From: Clostridium yunnanense
Lineage (GTDB): Bacteria > Bacillota > Clostridia > Clostridiales > Clostridiaceae
Length of the DNA: 64,000 nt
Assembly: GCF_016595795.1 (NCBI RefSeq)
Contig: NZ_JAENHN010000037.1
Coordinates: 310,001 to 374,000 of the forward strand
Reading direction: 5' to 3'
Shown: piece after piece, positions 8,247 to 17,499 of the stretch
Layout: the number at the start of each line of letters is the position of its first letter
Position numbering within the stretch: position 1 is the stretch's first letter
The notes under the pieces: generated by a model
The model's database searches: none
What the model saw: the letters and a program-made list of their open reading frames with translations, nothing else
What the model was told of the DNA's origin: nothing
Program-made: the position numbers and the translations under genes

Positions 8247-10283
8247 TCATTGGTCAAGTTTTTGAACTTCTACAAGACAAGTATGATAAGATGCTCCAAA
8301 TCCCATGTCAGTAATCATATCGTCAATTAAATGGTTAACAGATATCTTTGTTTTTTCTGACAAACCTTCAAAAATATTTACAGCTCCTGGTTTTATGCCT
8401 TCAATGATTTTAGCCTTTACAAATACCTCTCCCCTATGATTATATACCTTCACCATATCTCCATTAGCTATATCTCTTAACTTAGCATCTTCTGGATGTA
8501 TGTGGATAGTCGGAGTAAATATATCGTTAAGTCTCTTACTTTCAGTAAATTGAGAATTTATTCTCTCTAAAGCATGAGCAGTTATTAATTGAAGTGGATA
8601 TTTCAAATAGTTTTCTTTAAAAGAATACTTACTTTCAAAAGGCTCTTCATATACTGGAAGCTGATTTACCCCCCAGTCTTTAAAGATATCTTCTGAATAA
8701 AATTCTATCTTCCCACTGGATGTTTTAAAATCCTTATTCTTAAAGGCAATTTCATCATAATCTTCAGTAATATATGGCTTATCTTTCATCTCTTCAAGGG
8801 TGATATTCAGTCCACTATATTTTATGACATTATTTAATATCTCTATATCATCTTTTGGTAAGTACCTCATATCAAATTTAAACTTTTCACCTAGTAATCT
8901 ATATATTTCTCTATCCTTTTTGCACTGACCTGGAGAACTAACAGTTTTCTGCTTTAGTTGAATATACGGATGTCCGTATGCTGCTACTAAATCATCTTCT
9001 TCTAAAAATGAAGCTACTGGAAGCACTAAATCTGCATATTTAGCAGTATCAGTTAAAAAGCTGTCAGTAACTACAATAAAATCCACCTTATCTAAAGTAG
9101 TTTTTAACTTTCCTACATTAGGATTACTATTAAGCGGATTTGCTTTTTCCACCCACATAGCTTTAATTTTAGGAAAATCTATTTTTTCTATTTCACTAGC
9201 TAATATTCCTTTAGGTATGCTTAGTCTTACTCTTGCTGGTTCTTTAGGAAGGTACGGCCACTTAAGCATTGCTCCTTGACTTTCTCCAGCGTATATTCCA
9301 CAGCCTTTTTCTCCAATACTTCCAGTTATAGCAGGTAAAAGTGAGACGGATCTAATAGTTTGTCCACCATTAGTATATCGCTGAAATCCATAACCTAAAA
9401 TCATAGCATACTTAGGATTTTCTTTTATAAGCTCTACCAATTTACTTAACTCTTCTAGTGGAACCTCTGTTAATCTACATACCTCTTCTATTGTATATTC
9501 TTTTAGAAACTCTTTATATCTTTCAAAACCTAAGGTATACTGCTCTATAAAATCATTATCTACTATATGATTTTCCACAAGAAGCTTCGCTACACCAATT
9601 GCTAGCAATCCATCGGTACCACCTCTTGGATATATATGAAGGATGCTTTTACTACTAGATTCATTTCTTCTTGGATCAATGGTTACAAGCTTACATCCTT
9701 TTTTTATCGCTTCGTTAATAAAATTCATTGCATGTATATTTGTATGAGCTGGATTACCACCCCATAAAATTATAAGTTTACTATTTAAAAGATCTGCTAA
9801 AGAATTTTGTGTTCTCCATCCATAAGTATATTTCATGCCTTCTTCTGCAGCTGGATCGCATAAATCCCCTATAGTTCCTGTATAACCTCCAAATTGATGC
9901 CAAAAGCTATAAGCATACTTTCTCATAACACCAAAGTTTCCACTGCCTTGATAATAAAGCACGGCTTCTGGTCCATCTTCTCTTCTGATCTTATCAAAAT
10001 TTATATATATCAAATCTATGGCTTCGTCCCAAGATATCTTTTCGTACTTTCCTTCACCTCTAGCGCCAGTTCTTTTTAGAGGGTACAATATTCTCTCTTC
10101 ACTGTTTACAATTTCAGGATAAACTCTCCCCTTTGCACATATCTTTCCTCTCGTTATTGGGTTGTTATCATTTCCTTCTACCTTTATTACCTTATCATCC
10201 TTAACATAAACCCTAAGTGGGCAGGTAGCAAAGCAGTTTTTAGAACACACTGTATTTACAATCTTAATTTCATTTTGCCCCAT
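8247..10283 (-). CDS. Molybdopterin-dependent oxidoreductase (DMSO reductase superfamily)
   Basis: 678 residues, cytoplasmic with no twin-arginine signal. The N-terminus carries a 4Fe-4S motif CSKNCFATCPL (C-x3-C-x3-C) with a fourth cysteine at GKICAKG. Then come molybdopterin domains (ISWDEAIDLIY, WGGNPAHTNIHAMNFI, TIDPRRNESS, GGTDGLLAIG, NPLNSNPN) and a C-terminal dinucleotide-binding domain (PLQLITAHALERINSQF, HPEDAKLRDI). By position the cysteine in GDLCDPAAEEG is the probable Mo/W ligand, as in polysulfide/thiosulfate reductase-like and acetylene hydratase-like branches; this is inferred. No electron-transfer subunit is adjacent, so the physiological partner and substrate cannot be stated. 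The gene is single and divergent from the DsbA-like gene. Confidence 0.85.
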   Translation of the reverse strand: MGQNEIKIVNTVCSKNCFATCPLRVYVKDDKVIKVEGNDNNPITRGKICAKGRVYPEIVNSEERILYPLKRTGARGEGKYEKISWDEAIDLIYINFDKIRREDGPEAVLYYQGSGNFGVMRKYAYSFWHQFGGYTGTIGDLCDPAAEEGMKYTYGWRTQNSLADLLNSKLIILWGGNPAHTNIHAMNFINEAIKKGCKLVTIDPRRNESSSKSILHIYPRGGTDGLLAIGVAKLLVENHIVDNDFIEQYTLGFERYKEFLKEYTIEEVCRLTEVPLEELSKLVELIKENPKYAMILGYGFQRYTNGGQTIRSVSLLPAITGSIGEKGCGIYAGESQGAMLKWPYLPKEPARVRLSIPKGILASEIEKIDFPKIKAMWVEKANPLNSNPNVGKLKTTLDKVDFIVVTDSFLTDTAKYADLVLPVASFLEEDDLVAAYGHPYIQLKQKTVSSPGQCKKDREIYRLLGEKFKFDMRYLPKDDIEILNNVIKYSGLNITLEEMKDKPYITEDYDEIAFKNKDFKTSSGKIEFYSEDIFKDWGVNQLPVYEEPFESKYSFKENYLKYPLQLITAHALERINSQFTESKRLNDIFTPTIHIHPEDAKLRDIANGDMVKVYNHRGEVFVKAKIIEGIKPGAVNIFEGLSEKTKISVNHLIDDMITDMGFGASYHTCLVEVQKLDQ

Positions 10284-10511
10284 CTATTAAAGTATCCTTT
10301 CTACAATAAAATATATCTAAAGTATACCATTGAATATTACATTTTTATTGACTATAATAACATTAAATTATTATTAACCCATACTAATTCTTAACTGTAA
10401 GTTATAGTTGCCTATATTTTTTAAAAAACACTAAAATTCAACTCTTAATGCATCTATAATAAAATAAAATTTCATAAGATTAGTATTAGAGGGTTTTAGG
10501 AGGATACTTGT

Positions 10512-11237
10512 ATGAAAATAGAAATATGGTCCGATTTCGTATGTCCATTTTGTTATATTGGAAAGAGACGATTAGAACTAGCATTAGATAAATTCGAATA
10601 TAAAGATGAAGTAGAACTTATTTTCAGAAGTTTTGAGTTAGATCCATCTGCTCAAAAAAAATATGATGATAATATTCATCAACTTATTGCAAAAAAATAT
10701 GGAATACCTGTAGAACAAGCAAAAGCATCTAATGACCAACTAATAGACCAAGCTAAGACTCTTAGACTAGAATATAACTTTGATACACTAATTCCAACAA
10801 ATACTTTTGATGCACATAGACTATCTCATTATGGAAAAGCTGAAGGTAAAATGAATGAATTATCTGAGCGACTCCTTAAAGCTTACTTTACGGATTCCTT
10901 AGATTTATCTAATCATGAAATATTGGCTAAGCTAGCAGGTGAAGTTGGTCTGGATAGCAAAAAAGCCTTAGAGATATTATCTACAGATCAATATTCCTTA
11001 GAGGTTAGAAAAGATGAAGAAAGAGCTTCAGCACTAAGAATAAGTGGTGTTCCATTCTTTGTTTTTAATAATAAATATGCTGTATCTGGAGCTCAATCAC
11101 CAGACTTATTCCTAGATGTTTTAAAAAAGGTTAGAAACGAAGAACTCTCATCTCCATCTATAGAATTTCTTACAAAAAAGTTAGATGAGGAGGATTCTAA
11201 TTCTAATACTTGTTCTGATGGTAAATGTGAAGTTTAA
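10512..11237 (+). CDS. DsbA-family (FrnE-like) thiol oxidoreductase
   Basis: 241 residues. It begins MKIEIWSDFVCPFCYIGKRR: a beta strand leading into the redox motif C-P-F-C, with the cis-proline loop GVPFFVFN near residue 180. The helical insertion (KKYGIPVEQAKASNDQ, FDAHRLSHYGKAEGK, LKAYFTDSLDLSNHEIL) is typical of the FrnE/2-hydroxychromene-isomerase-like DsbA branch. There is no signal peptide, so it acts in the cytoplasm, probably as a disulfide or redox-stress enzyme. The C-terminus ends in a short cysteine pair (CSDGKC) that could be a second redox or metal site. Start: ATG with TTAGGAGGA upstream. Its closing terminator is at 11247-11288. Confidence 0.88.
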   Translation: MKIEIWSDFVCPFCYIGKRRLELALDKFEYKDEVELIFRSFELDPSAQKKYDDNIHQLIAKKYGIPVEQAKASNDQLIDQAKTLRLEYNFDTLIPTNTFDAHRLSHYGKAEGKMNELSERLLKAYFTDSLDLSNHEILAKLAGEVGLDSKKALEILSTDQYSLEVRKDEERASALRISGVPFFVFNNKYAVSGAQSPDLFLDVLKKVRNEELSSPSIEFLTKKLDEEDSNSNTCSDGKCEV

Positions 11238-11246
11238 TACAAAACC

Positions 11247-11288
11247 AAAAAATTCATTGGAGAGGCATTCTTCAGTGAATTTTTTTTA
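11247..11288 (+). terminator. Terminator after the DsbA-like gene
   Basis: An imperfect hairpin (ATTCATTG against CAGTGAAT) with a run of eight T. Confidence 0.65.
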
Positions 11289-11532
11289 TACATCCATAAA
11301 CAAATTTTGTTTTTTTCAAATCTTCCATACTTTACAAAAACCTTCTTAGGATCACTTGTAAATATACTCCATTCTAATTCTAACAAAGCCTCTAAAAGTC
11401 TTATGAGTTAATTAATATTTTCTCAACTTTGGCAACATCATAGGTGATTTAGTAAAAATAACACCAGTATATTAGAATTTTAGAGTGGATAAGATACTCT
11501 CGTAACAAAAACATTAAAAGGAGTGATTGGTT

Positions 11533-12144
11533 ATGGACGAAAAAAGTAAAAAGGTTGTAGAATCATTTATAGATTCTAAAAAAAATGATGTTGAAATTGG
11601 TGCTGAAATTACTGGTTTAAGAGACCAATTGAGTGCTATGGAAAGCACATTAAATCAACTAAACCAAAGTTCAATGAATAGCTCTCAAGGCTCACAAAAT
11701 CAAGGTAGTCAAGTAAATGCTCAAGGAAATAGAGTTATGACAGACCTGCAACAACAAATTACAAATTTTAAGCAGCAAACTCAACAACAACAGCAACAAA
11801 CCCAACAACAACTACAATCATCAATAACAAGTGCTATGAATGATTTAAGTAAAGCTAGTCAATTCCTTCAATCAAATCAAACTCTTGCACAAATGAGTCA
11901 ACTTATAGAGCAAACTCAGCAACAATTAAATCAGATGAGTCAAAGCTCTGGTTCACAGCAAAATAGTCAGTTCAGTGGCCAAGGATCAAGTTCTGGTCAA
12001 GGTGGACAAAATAACCAGTACTCTAGCCAAAGCTCACAAGGAAGTTCTAACATGGGAACAAATTCAGGTTCATCTAATTCATATAGTGAACCAAGTATTG
12101 ACTATGCCCAAACTCATGATCATAGCCGTATAAAATCATTTTAA
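11533..12144 (+). CDS. Gln/Ser-rich low-complexity protein
   Basis: 203 residues from the ATG at 11533, about 10 nt after AAAGGAG; a TTG at 11527 is too close to that site. Residues 1-45 are charged and helical (DEKSKKVVESFIDSKKNDVEIGAEI). The rest is strikingly rich in Gln, Ser, Asn and Gly, with runs such as QQTQQQQQQTQQQLQ and a Ser/Gly/Gln tail (SGQGSSSGQGGQNNQYSS). No signal peptide and no recognised domain. Such composition suggests a coiled-coil plus disordered, possibly spore- or aggregate-associated protein, but no function can be assigned. The gene is free-standing, with a hairpin terminator at 12209-12239. Confidence 0.75.
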   Translation: MDEKSKKVVESFIDSKKNDVEIGAEITGLRDQLSAMESTLNQLNQSSMNSSQGSQNQGSQVNAQGNRVMTDLQQQITNFKQQTQQQQQQTQQQLQSSITSAMNDLSKASQFLQSNQTLAQMSQLIEQTQQQLNQMSQSSGSQQNSQFSGQGSSSGQGGQNNQYSSQSSQGSSNMGTNSGSSNSYSEPSIDYAQTHDHSRIKSF

Positions 12145-12208
12145 TATAGCTTTATTGTTACTTTTGTTTATAATCATCTTTAGGGAATTTGATAAATAAT
12201 ACTTAATT

Positions 12209-12239
12209 AGTCGCGTTTATGTTATAAACGCGACTTTCT
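12209..12239 (+). terminator. Hairpin terminator
   Basis: AGTCGCGTTTAT pairs with ATAAACGCGACT around a short loop, followed by TTCT. The stem is strong but the T-tract is short. Confidence 0.6.
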
Positions 12240-12405
12240 AGAGTAATAAACCCGCATGTATAGCTTAAATTACTGGTTTATTTATTACAACTTATGCTTT
12301 TATTTTTTTATATATTTTAATCAATTATATGAAGTTTTAAACTTTCTTTTGCAATTTCAAGCTTTTTGCATATATTAAATTGAGCAATTTTTTGGAGGTA
12401 AAGAT

Positions 12406-13305
12406 TTGATTCTTTATTACCCATATATGGGTCATAAAATCGAGTGCAAGAGAGTTCCAACAACCTTTCCAGCTCAACATCAACCTGTACAACCTGGACT
12501 TGAGTATCTCATGCATCCAAGGCCAATATTTGATAACCCAGATTACAATGGAAGTGACAAACTAAAGAACAAGGTGGCTATTATTACAGGTGGAGATAGC
12601 GGTATAGGAAGAGCTGTATCCCTAGCCTTTGCTAAAGAAGGGGCAGATATAGTCATTGTATATTTAAATGAACATAAAGATGCAAACGAAACAAAAACAC
12701 TTATTGAATCTAAAGGACGCAAATGTATTTTAATTCCTGGAGATTTAAGAGATGAAGAATTTTCTAAAAAAATTGTAGATATTACTATTAATACATTAGG
12801 TAAAATAGATATATTAATCAATAATGCAGGAGTCCAATTTCCTCAGGAGAGTATTGAAGACATTAGTGCAAAGCAGCTTGATGATACTTTTCGTACAAAC
12901 GTATATCCTATGTTTTATTTAACCAAAGCTACCCTACCTTACCTAAGCAGTGGAAGTGTAATCATAAATACTACTTCTGTCACTGCTTATAAAGGAGAAA
13001 AACGCCTTATAGATTACTCAAGTACAAAAGGAGCTATTGTGAGTTTCACTCGTTCACTTGCACTTTCACTTGTAGAAAAAGGTATTCGTGTAAATGCAGT
13101 TGCCCCAGGTCCAGTTTGGACCCCTCTCCAACCATCAAGCAACCATGCAGAATACTTGACATCTTTTGGCTTAGATACAGAAATGAAGAGAGCTGCGCAG
13201 CCAGTAGAACTAGCGCCAACTTATGTTTATCTTGCTTCAGACGACTCGACTTTTGTTACTGGTGAAGTACTTCATGTAAATGGTGGAAGTTACATTAGCT
13301 CTTAA
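12406..13305 (+). CDS. SDR-family oxidoreductase, general-stress type
   Basis: 299 residues. The TTG at 12406 is the chosen start because TTTGGAGG lies 7 nt upstream. An N-terminal extension (FPAQHQPVQPGLEYLMHPRPIF) is characteristic of the YhxC/YdaD-like stress SDR group. The Rossmann core follows: TGGDSGIGRAVSLAFAKEGAD (NAD(P)-binding glycine motif, about residue 60), LINNAGVQFP, catalytic serine in INTTSVTAY and the Y-x3-K pair in YSSTKGA, then PGPVWTPLQP and a C-terminal VNGG. It is a cytoplasmic NAD(P)-dependent dehydrogenase; the substrate is not predictable. The gene is alone, with downstream terminators near 13431. Confidence 0.9.
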   Translation: MILYYPYMGHKIECKRVPTTFPAQHQPVQPGLEYLMHPRPIFDNPDYNGSDKLKNKVAIITGGDSGIGRAVSLAFAKEGADIVIVYLNEHKDANETKTLIESKGRKCILIPGDLRDEEFSKKIVDITINTLGKIDILINNAGVQFPQESIEDISAKQLDDTFRTNVYPMFYLTKATLPYLSSGSVIINTTSVTAYKGEKRLIDYSSTKGAIVSFTRSLALSLVEKGIRVNAVAPGPVWTPLQPSSNHAEYLTSFGLDTEMKRAAQPVELAPTYVYLASDDSTFVTGEVLHVNGGSYISS

Positions 13306-13687
13306 GTAATATTTTTTGTAATTCTATTTTTAAAACTCTCACGTATTCTGGGGAGAGAATTTTAAAATAATAGGTTTTACTATGAAGTACTATATCCGTA
13401 TATAATTGTTATATCCTCCTACTTTTATAAAAATCGCTAATTTACTCTTTAAGTTAGCGATTTTTTTATGAATCTACCTAATCTAAAAATAATTACTATA
13501 CATGTGTTTTTCTAAGCGTATATAAAAAAGCATTACAATCTAATAAGTTTTATCTTTACTATATAACATAAAAAGTTCAGCTTAATAATTGAAATTGTAA
13601 GCTTGAAAAAATCCATGCCTTTATATATCAAAAAAGCACAACTAAATAGTTATAACTACTTAGCTATGCTCTATAAATATTATAAAT
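13306..13687. other. Intergenic region with two convergent terminators
   Basis: AAATCGCTAA (13431-13440) with TTAGCGATTTTTTT (13454-13467) closes the SDR gene. A weaker stem (AACTCTC/GAGAGAATT) lies near 13340-13370. On the minus strand a long hairpin, arms 13635-13652 and 13653-13670 with three G-U pairs, followed by TTTTTTGA, closes the NlpC/P60 gene. Nothing coding is seen. Confidence 0.7.
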
Positions 13688-14560
13688 TTAATTCATTATT
13701 CTTCTTGCAGCATAAAACTTCCAGATACCTTCAACTCTTACTTTAGCTCCTGAATATGGTGCATGTATCATTTGATTATCTCCAACATATATTCCAACAT
13801 GCCCTGGGTCAGTAAAAACTAAATCTCCAACTTTAAGATTCTCTCTTGAAACTGCTGCTCCTGAATTCATTTGATTATGGGTTGTCCTTCCAATGCTTGT
13901 CCCAAAATTATTGTAAACATATTGAGTAAAACCAGAACAATCAAATCCTTTTGGAGTTGTTCCTCCCCAAGCATATGGAGTTCCTAAAAAGTTTCTAGCA
14001 TATGCTACAACTTTATCACCATTACTGGTATTATCTACTGCAACAGGCTTTTCAACATTCTTAATTTCAATATTTTTATTAAAATCCTCTTCTAATCTCC
14101 AATGATTAGATTGATTCTGTGAATCATTCCAAGAAACTACTTTATTATCACCACTTAGATGAAGCTGACCGCCTGTCCTAACATTTGTTACAACATAATA
14201 ACCATTACCAGCGTCAGTTATACTCCACATATTTGACTTGTTTTCACTATCATTATAAGCAGCTAATTTATTGTTACCATCCATATGTAACTGAAGATTT
14301 GATCTAACATTTACTATATTATAATAATCTCCTATAGGTTTAAGAATCCATTGATTTGCTGTATTCCTTGGATCATTCCATGCCCCTATTCCATTGTTAC
14401 CATCCATATGTAGCTGAAGACCTGTTCTTTCATTTACTATCAAAGCTTTTTCAGGAAGAGTTATCGCAAAGGCAGTTTTCATATTGCTTACACTACTTAT
14501 ATAACAGACTACACTAAATGCAAACAAAAATGTAATCAGCTTTTTACGTAATTTCATCAT
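13688..14560 (-). CDS. Secreted NlpC/P60 cell-wall hydrolase with lectin-like repeats
   Basis: About 290 residues starting at ATG 14560 or 14557, both behind AAAGGAG; upstream in-frame ATGs lack a ribosome site. A signal peptide is clear (KLRKKLITFLFAFSVVCYISSVSN...AFA). Residues about 35-175 hold three copies of a 46-residue repeat (G-L-Q-L-H-M-D-G-N-N ... W-x-D-x-x-N-x-x-N-x-W), like a ricin-B/beta-trefoil carbohydrate-binding unit. The C-terminal 110 residues are an NlpC/P60 peptidase with catalytic Cys in FDCSGFTQYV, His in DPGHVGIYVG and a third polar His in MIHAPYSG. It likely cleaves peptidoglycan peptide stems outside the cell, with the repeats as the anchor. The leader at 14590-14620 contains a CTGAAG/CTTCAG hairpin followed by GATTTTT, a possible attenuator. 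Confidence 0.87.
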   Translation of the reverse strand: MMKLRKKLITFLFAFSVVCYISSVSNMKTAFAITLPEKALIVNERTGLQLHMDGNNGIGAWNDPRNTANQWILKPIGDYYNIVNVRSNLQLHMDGNNKLAAYNDSENKSNMWSITDAGNGYYVVTNVRTGGQLHLSGDNKVVSWNDSQNQSNHWRLEEDFNKNIEIKNVEKPVAVDNTSNGDKVVAYARNFLGTPYAWGGTTPKGFDCSGFTQYVYNNFGTSIGRTTHNQMNSGAAVSRENLKVGDLVFTDPGHVGIYVGDNQMIHAPYSGAKVRVEGIWKFYAARRIMN

Positions 14561-14924
14561 ATCTACTCCTTTTCTATGAAAAATCGCTGAAGCGACTTTC
14601 TTCAGTGTTTTTTTGCGCATCTGCATTTTCATATGCGATCGATTACAAGTATCTTAATTGTATGTCCCTTTTTCATAAAAAGTATATATTCCTAGGGGGA
14701 ATGTATCTGTGCTTACGCTCAACCATATCTTAATATACTAGTGGACAAATTAAAACCCTTTATTACTGCCATCGATACCAATATATTCTTAAGTGGATTT
14801 TTCCCATAGATAAAAATACGCATATGTTGATCCTCAACCACACTATAAATTGGTAATTTATTGTATACTATAATAAAATCATTTTCATATTACCTATCTA
14901 TACTTATAAAGGGAGGTGAATAAA

Positions 14925-15437
14925 ATGAAGAAACCCTTAATTATTTCTTTTATCGCCATAGTCCTTCTTGTACCATTTACAATCGCATTTTTTTACATTT
15001 GGTTCGCTATAGGAATGATTTCAGCTAGTGGTGCCCACTCTATAAAATTACCCTGGGTTAATCAATATAAGACTTCTATAAGCTCTAACTTTCCTATGCT
15101 CAAAGACATAAACATTTACGATAAGCAAGGCAGAGTACGGTTTGATTTTAATCCATCTTCTAATATGACTCTAGACCAATGCAAGGATGTAGTAAAAGTA
15201 ACAAAAGATTTTATATCAAATACCAATGGTGGGAAAAGCCTACTTGATGAGAGATATACCGAGCAAGATAATATTTGCCTAACCTTTAATTTAAAGAAAA
15301 CCACCTATATTTTTAAATGCTCTCATCTTGTACAAACCAAAGATCCCACAGACAATCCAAATGCAACTGAAGAGAATAACTATAAAATATGGTATTTACA
15401 AGTTAATGATGCACCAGAAATTGAGCTTGAATTTTAA
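14925..15437 (+). CDS. Hypothetical membrane-anchored protein
   Basis: 170 residues from the ATG at 14925, preceded by GGGAGGTGA. One N-terminal membrane helix (LIISFIAIVLLVPFTIAFFYIWFAIG, about residues 5-33) is followed by a soluble domain outside the membrane with alternating polar strands (DKQGRVRFDFNPSS, NICLTFNLKKTTYIFKC, YKIWYLQVNDAPEIELEF). No recognised family. It precedes the alpha/beta hydrolase by 85 nt and may share its transcript. A short open frame on the opposite strand within it is an artefact. Confidence 0.65.
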   Translation: MKKPLIISFIAIVLLVPFTIAFFYIWFAIGMISASGAHSIKLPWVNQYKTSISSNFPMLKDINIYDKQGRVRFDFNPSSNMTLDQCKDVVKVTKDFISNTNGGKSLLDERYTEQDNICLTFNLKKTTYIFKCSHLVQTKDPTDNPNATEENNYKIWYLQVNDAPEIELEF

Positions 15438-15522
15438 AATTGAATCCGAACAAATATTAATTCACAAATCTATCACACTCTGAATACCCTATCAATATGA
15501 GTATTTCTAGCGGAGGCTATAA

Positions 15523-16335
15523 ATGGGGTACTATATTAAAGTAGAACCTAATGTAAAGATTTATGTAGAAGATCTTAACCCTTGTGGGGAAAAGACAATA
15601 TTATTTCTTCATGGTTGGCCTGGAAGTAATAGATTATTTGAATATCAATTTGACAAACTTCCTGAACTTGGTTATAGATGTATAGGTATAGATACTAGGG
15701 GCTTTGGAAACTCAGATAAGCCTTGGGATGGATATGACTATAATACTTTAGCTGATGATGTGAAAACAGTTATTGAAACACTTAAATTAGAGAACATCAC
15801 CTTAGCCGGCCATTCAACGGGGGGCGCCATAGCAGTTAGATATATGGCTCGTCATAAAGGTTATGGTGTTTCAAAACTAGCTCTTTTTGCTGCTGCCGCA
15901 CCTAGTCTTATAAAACGTCCTAATTTTCCTTACGGTCTTGATAAGGAAACTGTTTTACAACTTATTGAAGGAACATATACTGATCGTCCTAAAATGCTTC
16001 AAGGCTTTGGAGATATCTTTTTCCATAAACACATAACAGAAGAATTTGCAAACTGGTTTTTGCAGCTTGGCTTACAAGCAGCAGGTTGGGCAACTGCCGC
16101 CATATCAAATACTTGGTTAGATGAAGTGCTATTTTCTGATTTAGAGGCTATCCATGTTCCAACTCTGATTATTCATGGTGTTCACGACAAGGTTGTGCCT
16201 TTCTCTTTAGGAAAAATACAAAGCAAGACCATCAAGAAAGCAAAGTTTATCCCTTTCGAAGACAGCGGTCATGCTACTTTTTATGACGAACGTGAAAGAT
16301 TCAACAAGGAACTAGTTAAATTTATTAATAAATAA
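15523..16335 (+). CDS. Alpha/beta hydrolase (non-haem haloperoxidase/esterase type)
   Basis: 270 residues with AGCGGAGG upstream of the ATG. Features: oxyanion HGWPGSNRLF, nucleophile elbow GHSTGGAIAVRY (Ser near residue 97), acid residue in HGVHDKVVPF and catalytic His in SGHATFYDERERF near the C-terminus. The GHSTGG elbow and DTRGFGNSDKPWDGYDY strand are typical of the chloroperoxidase-like/arylesterase branch, though the real activity is usually ester or lactone hydrolysis. Cytoplasmic. Closed by a hairpin at 16373-16397. Substrate unknown. Confidence 0.87.
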   Translation: MGYYIKVEPNVKIYVEDLNPCGEKTILFLHGWPGSNRLFEYQFDKLPELGYRCIGIDTRGFGNSDKPWDGYDYNTLADDVKTVIETLKLENITLAGHSTGGAIAVRYMARHKGYGVSKLALFAAAAPSLIKRPNFPYGLDKETVLQLIEGTYTDRPKMLQGFGDIFFHKHITEEFANWFLQLGLQAAGWATAAISNTWLDEVLFSDLEAIHVPTLIIHGVHDKVVPFSLGKIQSKTIKKAKFIPFEDSGHATFYDERERFNKELVKFINK

Positions 16336-16755
16336 CTTCATTTCTAAGATATAAATATATACCAGAAAACCTAGGAGCTCTTAATGGGCTCCTTTTGTTA
16401 TACTTGGAAATACTTGTTTTTGATCATAGAAAAGCTTGAACTTATTTGTTCGGTGTTTTCCTTATATACCTTGTGAAATTCCTATACTAAATAGCTAATT
16501 GAATAGGATGTTTTTAGTAAGTTTCCATTCCACTTTAAGTATAATTATCACTTAATAATGACTATAATATAGTTATAGGTAATATTTATGAAAAAACATT
16601 TATACAATTTATTAAGTAAGTTCTTTACATAATCTTCATAGAACTTTGGTATAATAGATTGCTATAACTAAGGATGAATAAACCTAAGGCTATTTTTAGA
16701 ATATAAGTTTAATTATAGAGTTTTTCGTCTATAAATATAAAAGGAGTTGATATAC
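16336..16755. other. Intergenic region with terminator and ccdA promoter
   Basis: AGGAGC (16373-16378) pairs with GCTCCT (16388-16393) before TTTTGTT, ending the hydrolase gene. An extended -10 promoter (TGGTATAAT, TATAAT at 16650-16655) with TTTACA upstream at 16624-16629 (20-nt spacing, long) precedes ccdA. The AT-rich stretch 16400-16610 shows nothing recognisable. Confidence 0.55.
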
Positions 16756-17460
16756 TTGGATGGAGTACCATTTTTGTTGGCATTTTCTGCAGGATTGCTT
16801 TCTTTCTTATCTCCCTGCGTGTTGCCCCTAGTACCGGCATATATTGGTTATATGACTGGTTCCTCTATGAACAATAACCATGCTAATAAAGATAAAATAA
16901 TAAATTTATATAAAGTACTTGGTTTCGTATTTGGTTTTTCATTAATATTTATTATAATGGGGGCCTCGGCTACAACACTTGGAAAATTAATAATCAGTAA
17001 TCAAACCTTATTCAGAAAAATAGGCGGCTCCTTGATGATAGTTTTTGGATTACACACTATAGGAATAATTAAAATTAAAATGTTCTATCGTGAAAAGAGG
17101 CTTTTATCTGTTATAAACTTCAGTAAAAGCTTTAGTCCTATATTAATAGGCATGGCTTTTGCAGCTGGATGGACTCCTTGTGTTGGACCTATATTGTCTT
17201 CTATATTAATTTATTCAAGTAATCTTACTACAGTCTATCAGGGAATATTTTTATTAAGCATTTATTCTCTTGGTTTATCAATTCCCTTTATATTAACAGC
17301 TATGGCCATTGATAGCTTCATGAAATTTAAAAGTAATGTTTTAAAGTTTTCTCAAAGCATATCTATTGTAAGCGGCCTACTTCTCATAATTATGGGGATT
17401 TTAGTATTTACAAACAACTTAAATACTTTGAGTAGATATGTAAACTTTATTAACTTTTGA
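16756..17460 (+). CDS. ccdA: CcdA-type thiol-disulfide transporter
   Basis: 234 residues from the TTG at 16756, 9 nt after AAAGGAG; an upstream TTG at 16747 touches the ribosome site. About six membrane helices. The two conserved redox cysteines lie in SFLSPCVLPLVPAY (helix 1) and AGWTPCVGPILSS (helix 4), the pseudo-symmetric hallmark of CcdA/DsbD-beta. It passes reducing equivalents from cytoplasmic thioredoxin across the membrane to extracytoplasmic thioredoxin-like proteins. The next gene, 39 nt downstream, encodes such an acceptor (TlpA/ResA type), so the two act as one pathway, perhaps serving cytochrome c, spore or secreted thiol proteins. Confidence 0.92.
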   Translation: MDGVPFLLAFSAGLLSFLSPCVLPLVPAYIGYMTGSSMNNNHANKDKIINLYKVLGFVFGFSLIFIIMGASATTLGKLIISNQTLFRKIGGSLMIVFGLHTIGIIKIKMFYREKRLLSVINFSKSFSPILIGMAFAAGWTPCVGPILSSILIYSSNLTTVYQGIFLLSIYSLGLSIPFILTAMAIDSFMKFKSNVLKFSQSISIVSGLLLIIMGILVFTNNLNTLSRYVNFINF

Positions 17461-17499
17461 TAACTTTTATATAGAAAACATTAAAAAGGAGACTCAATC

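Noticed and set aside
12543-12821. 92-codon frame opposite the SDR gene
   Set aside because: Antisense shadow of the conserved Rossmann region.
14590-14760. Possible c-di-AMP (ydaO-type) riboswitch ahead of the NlpC/P60 gene
   Set aside because: The gene type fits, but the conserved aptamer sequences could not be found; only a small hairpin is seen.
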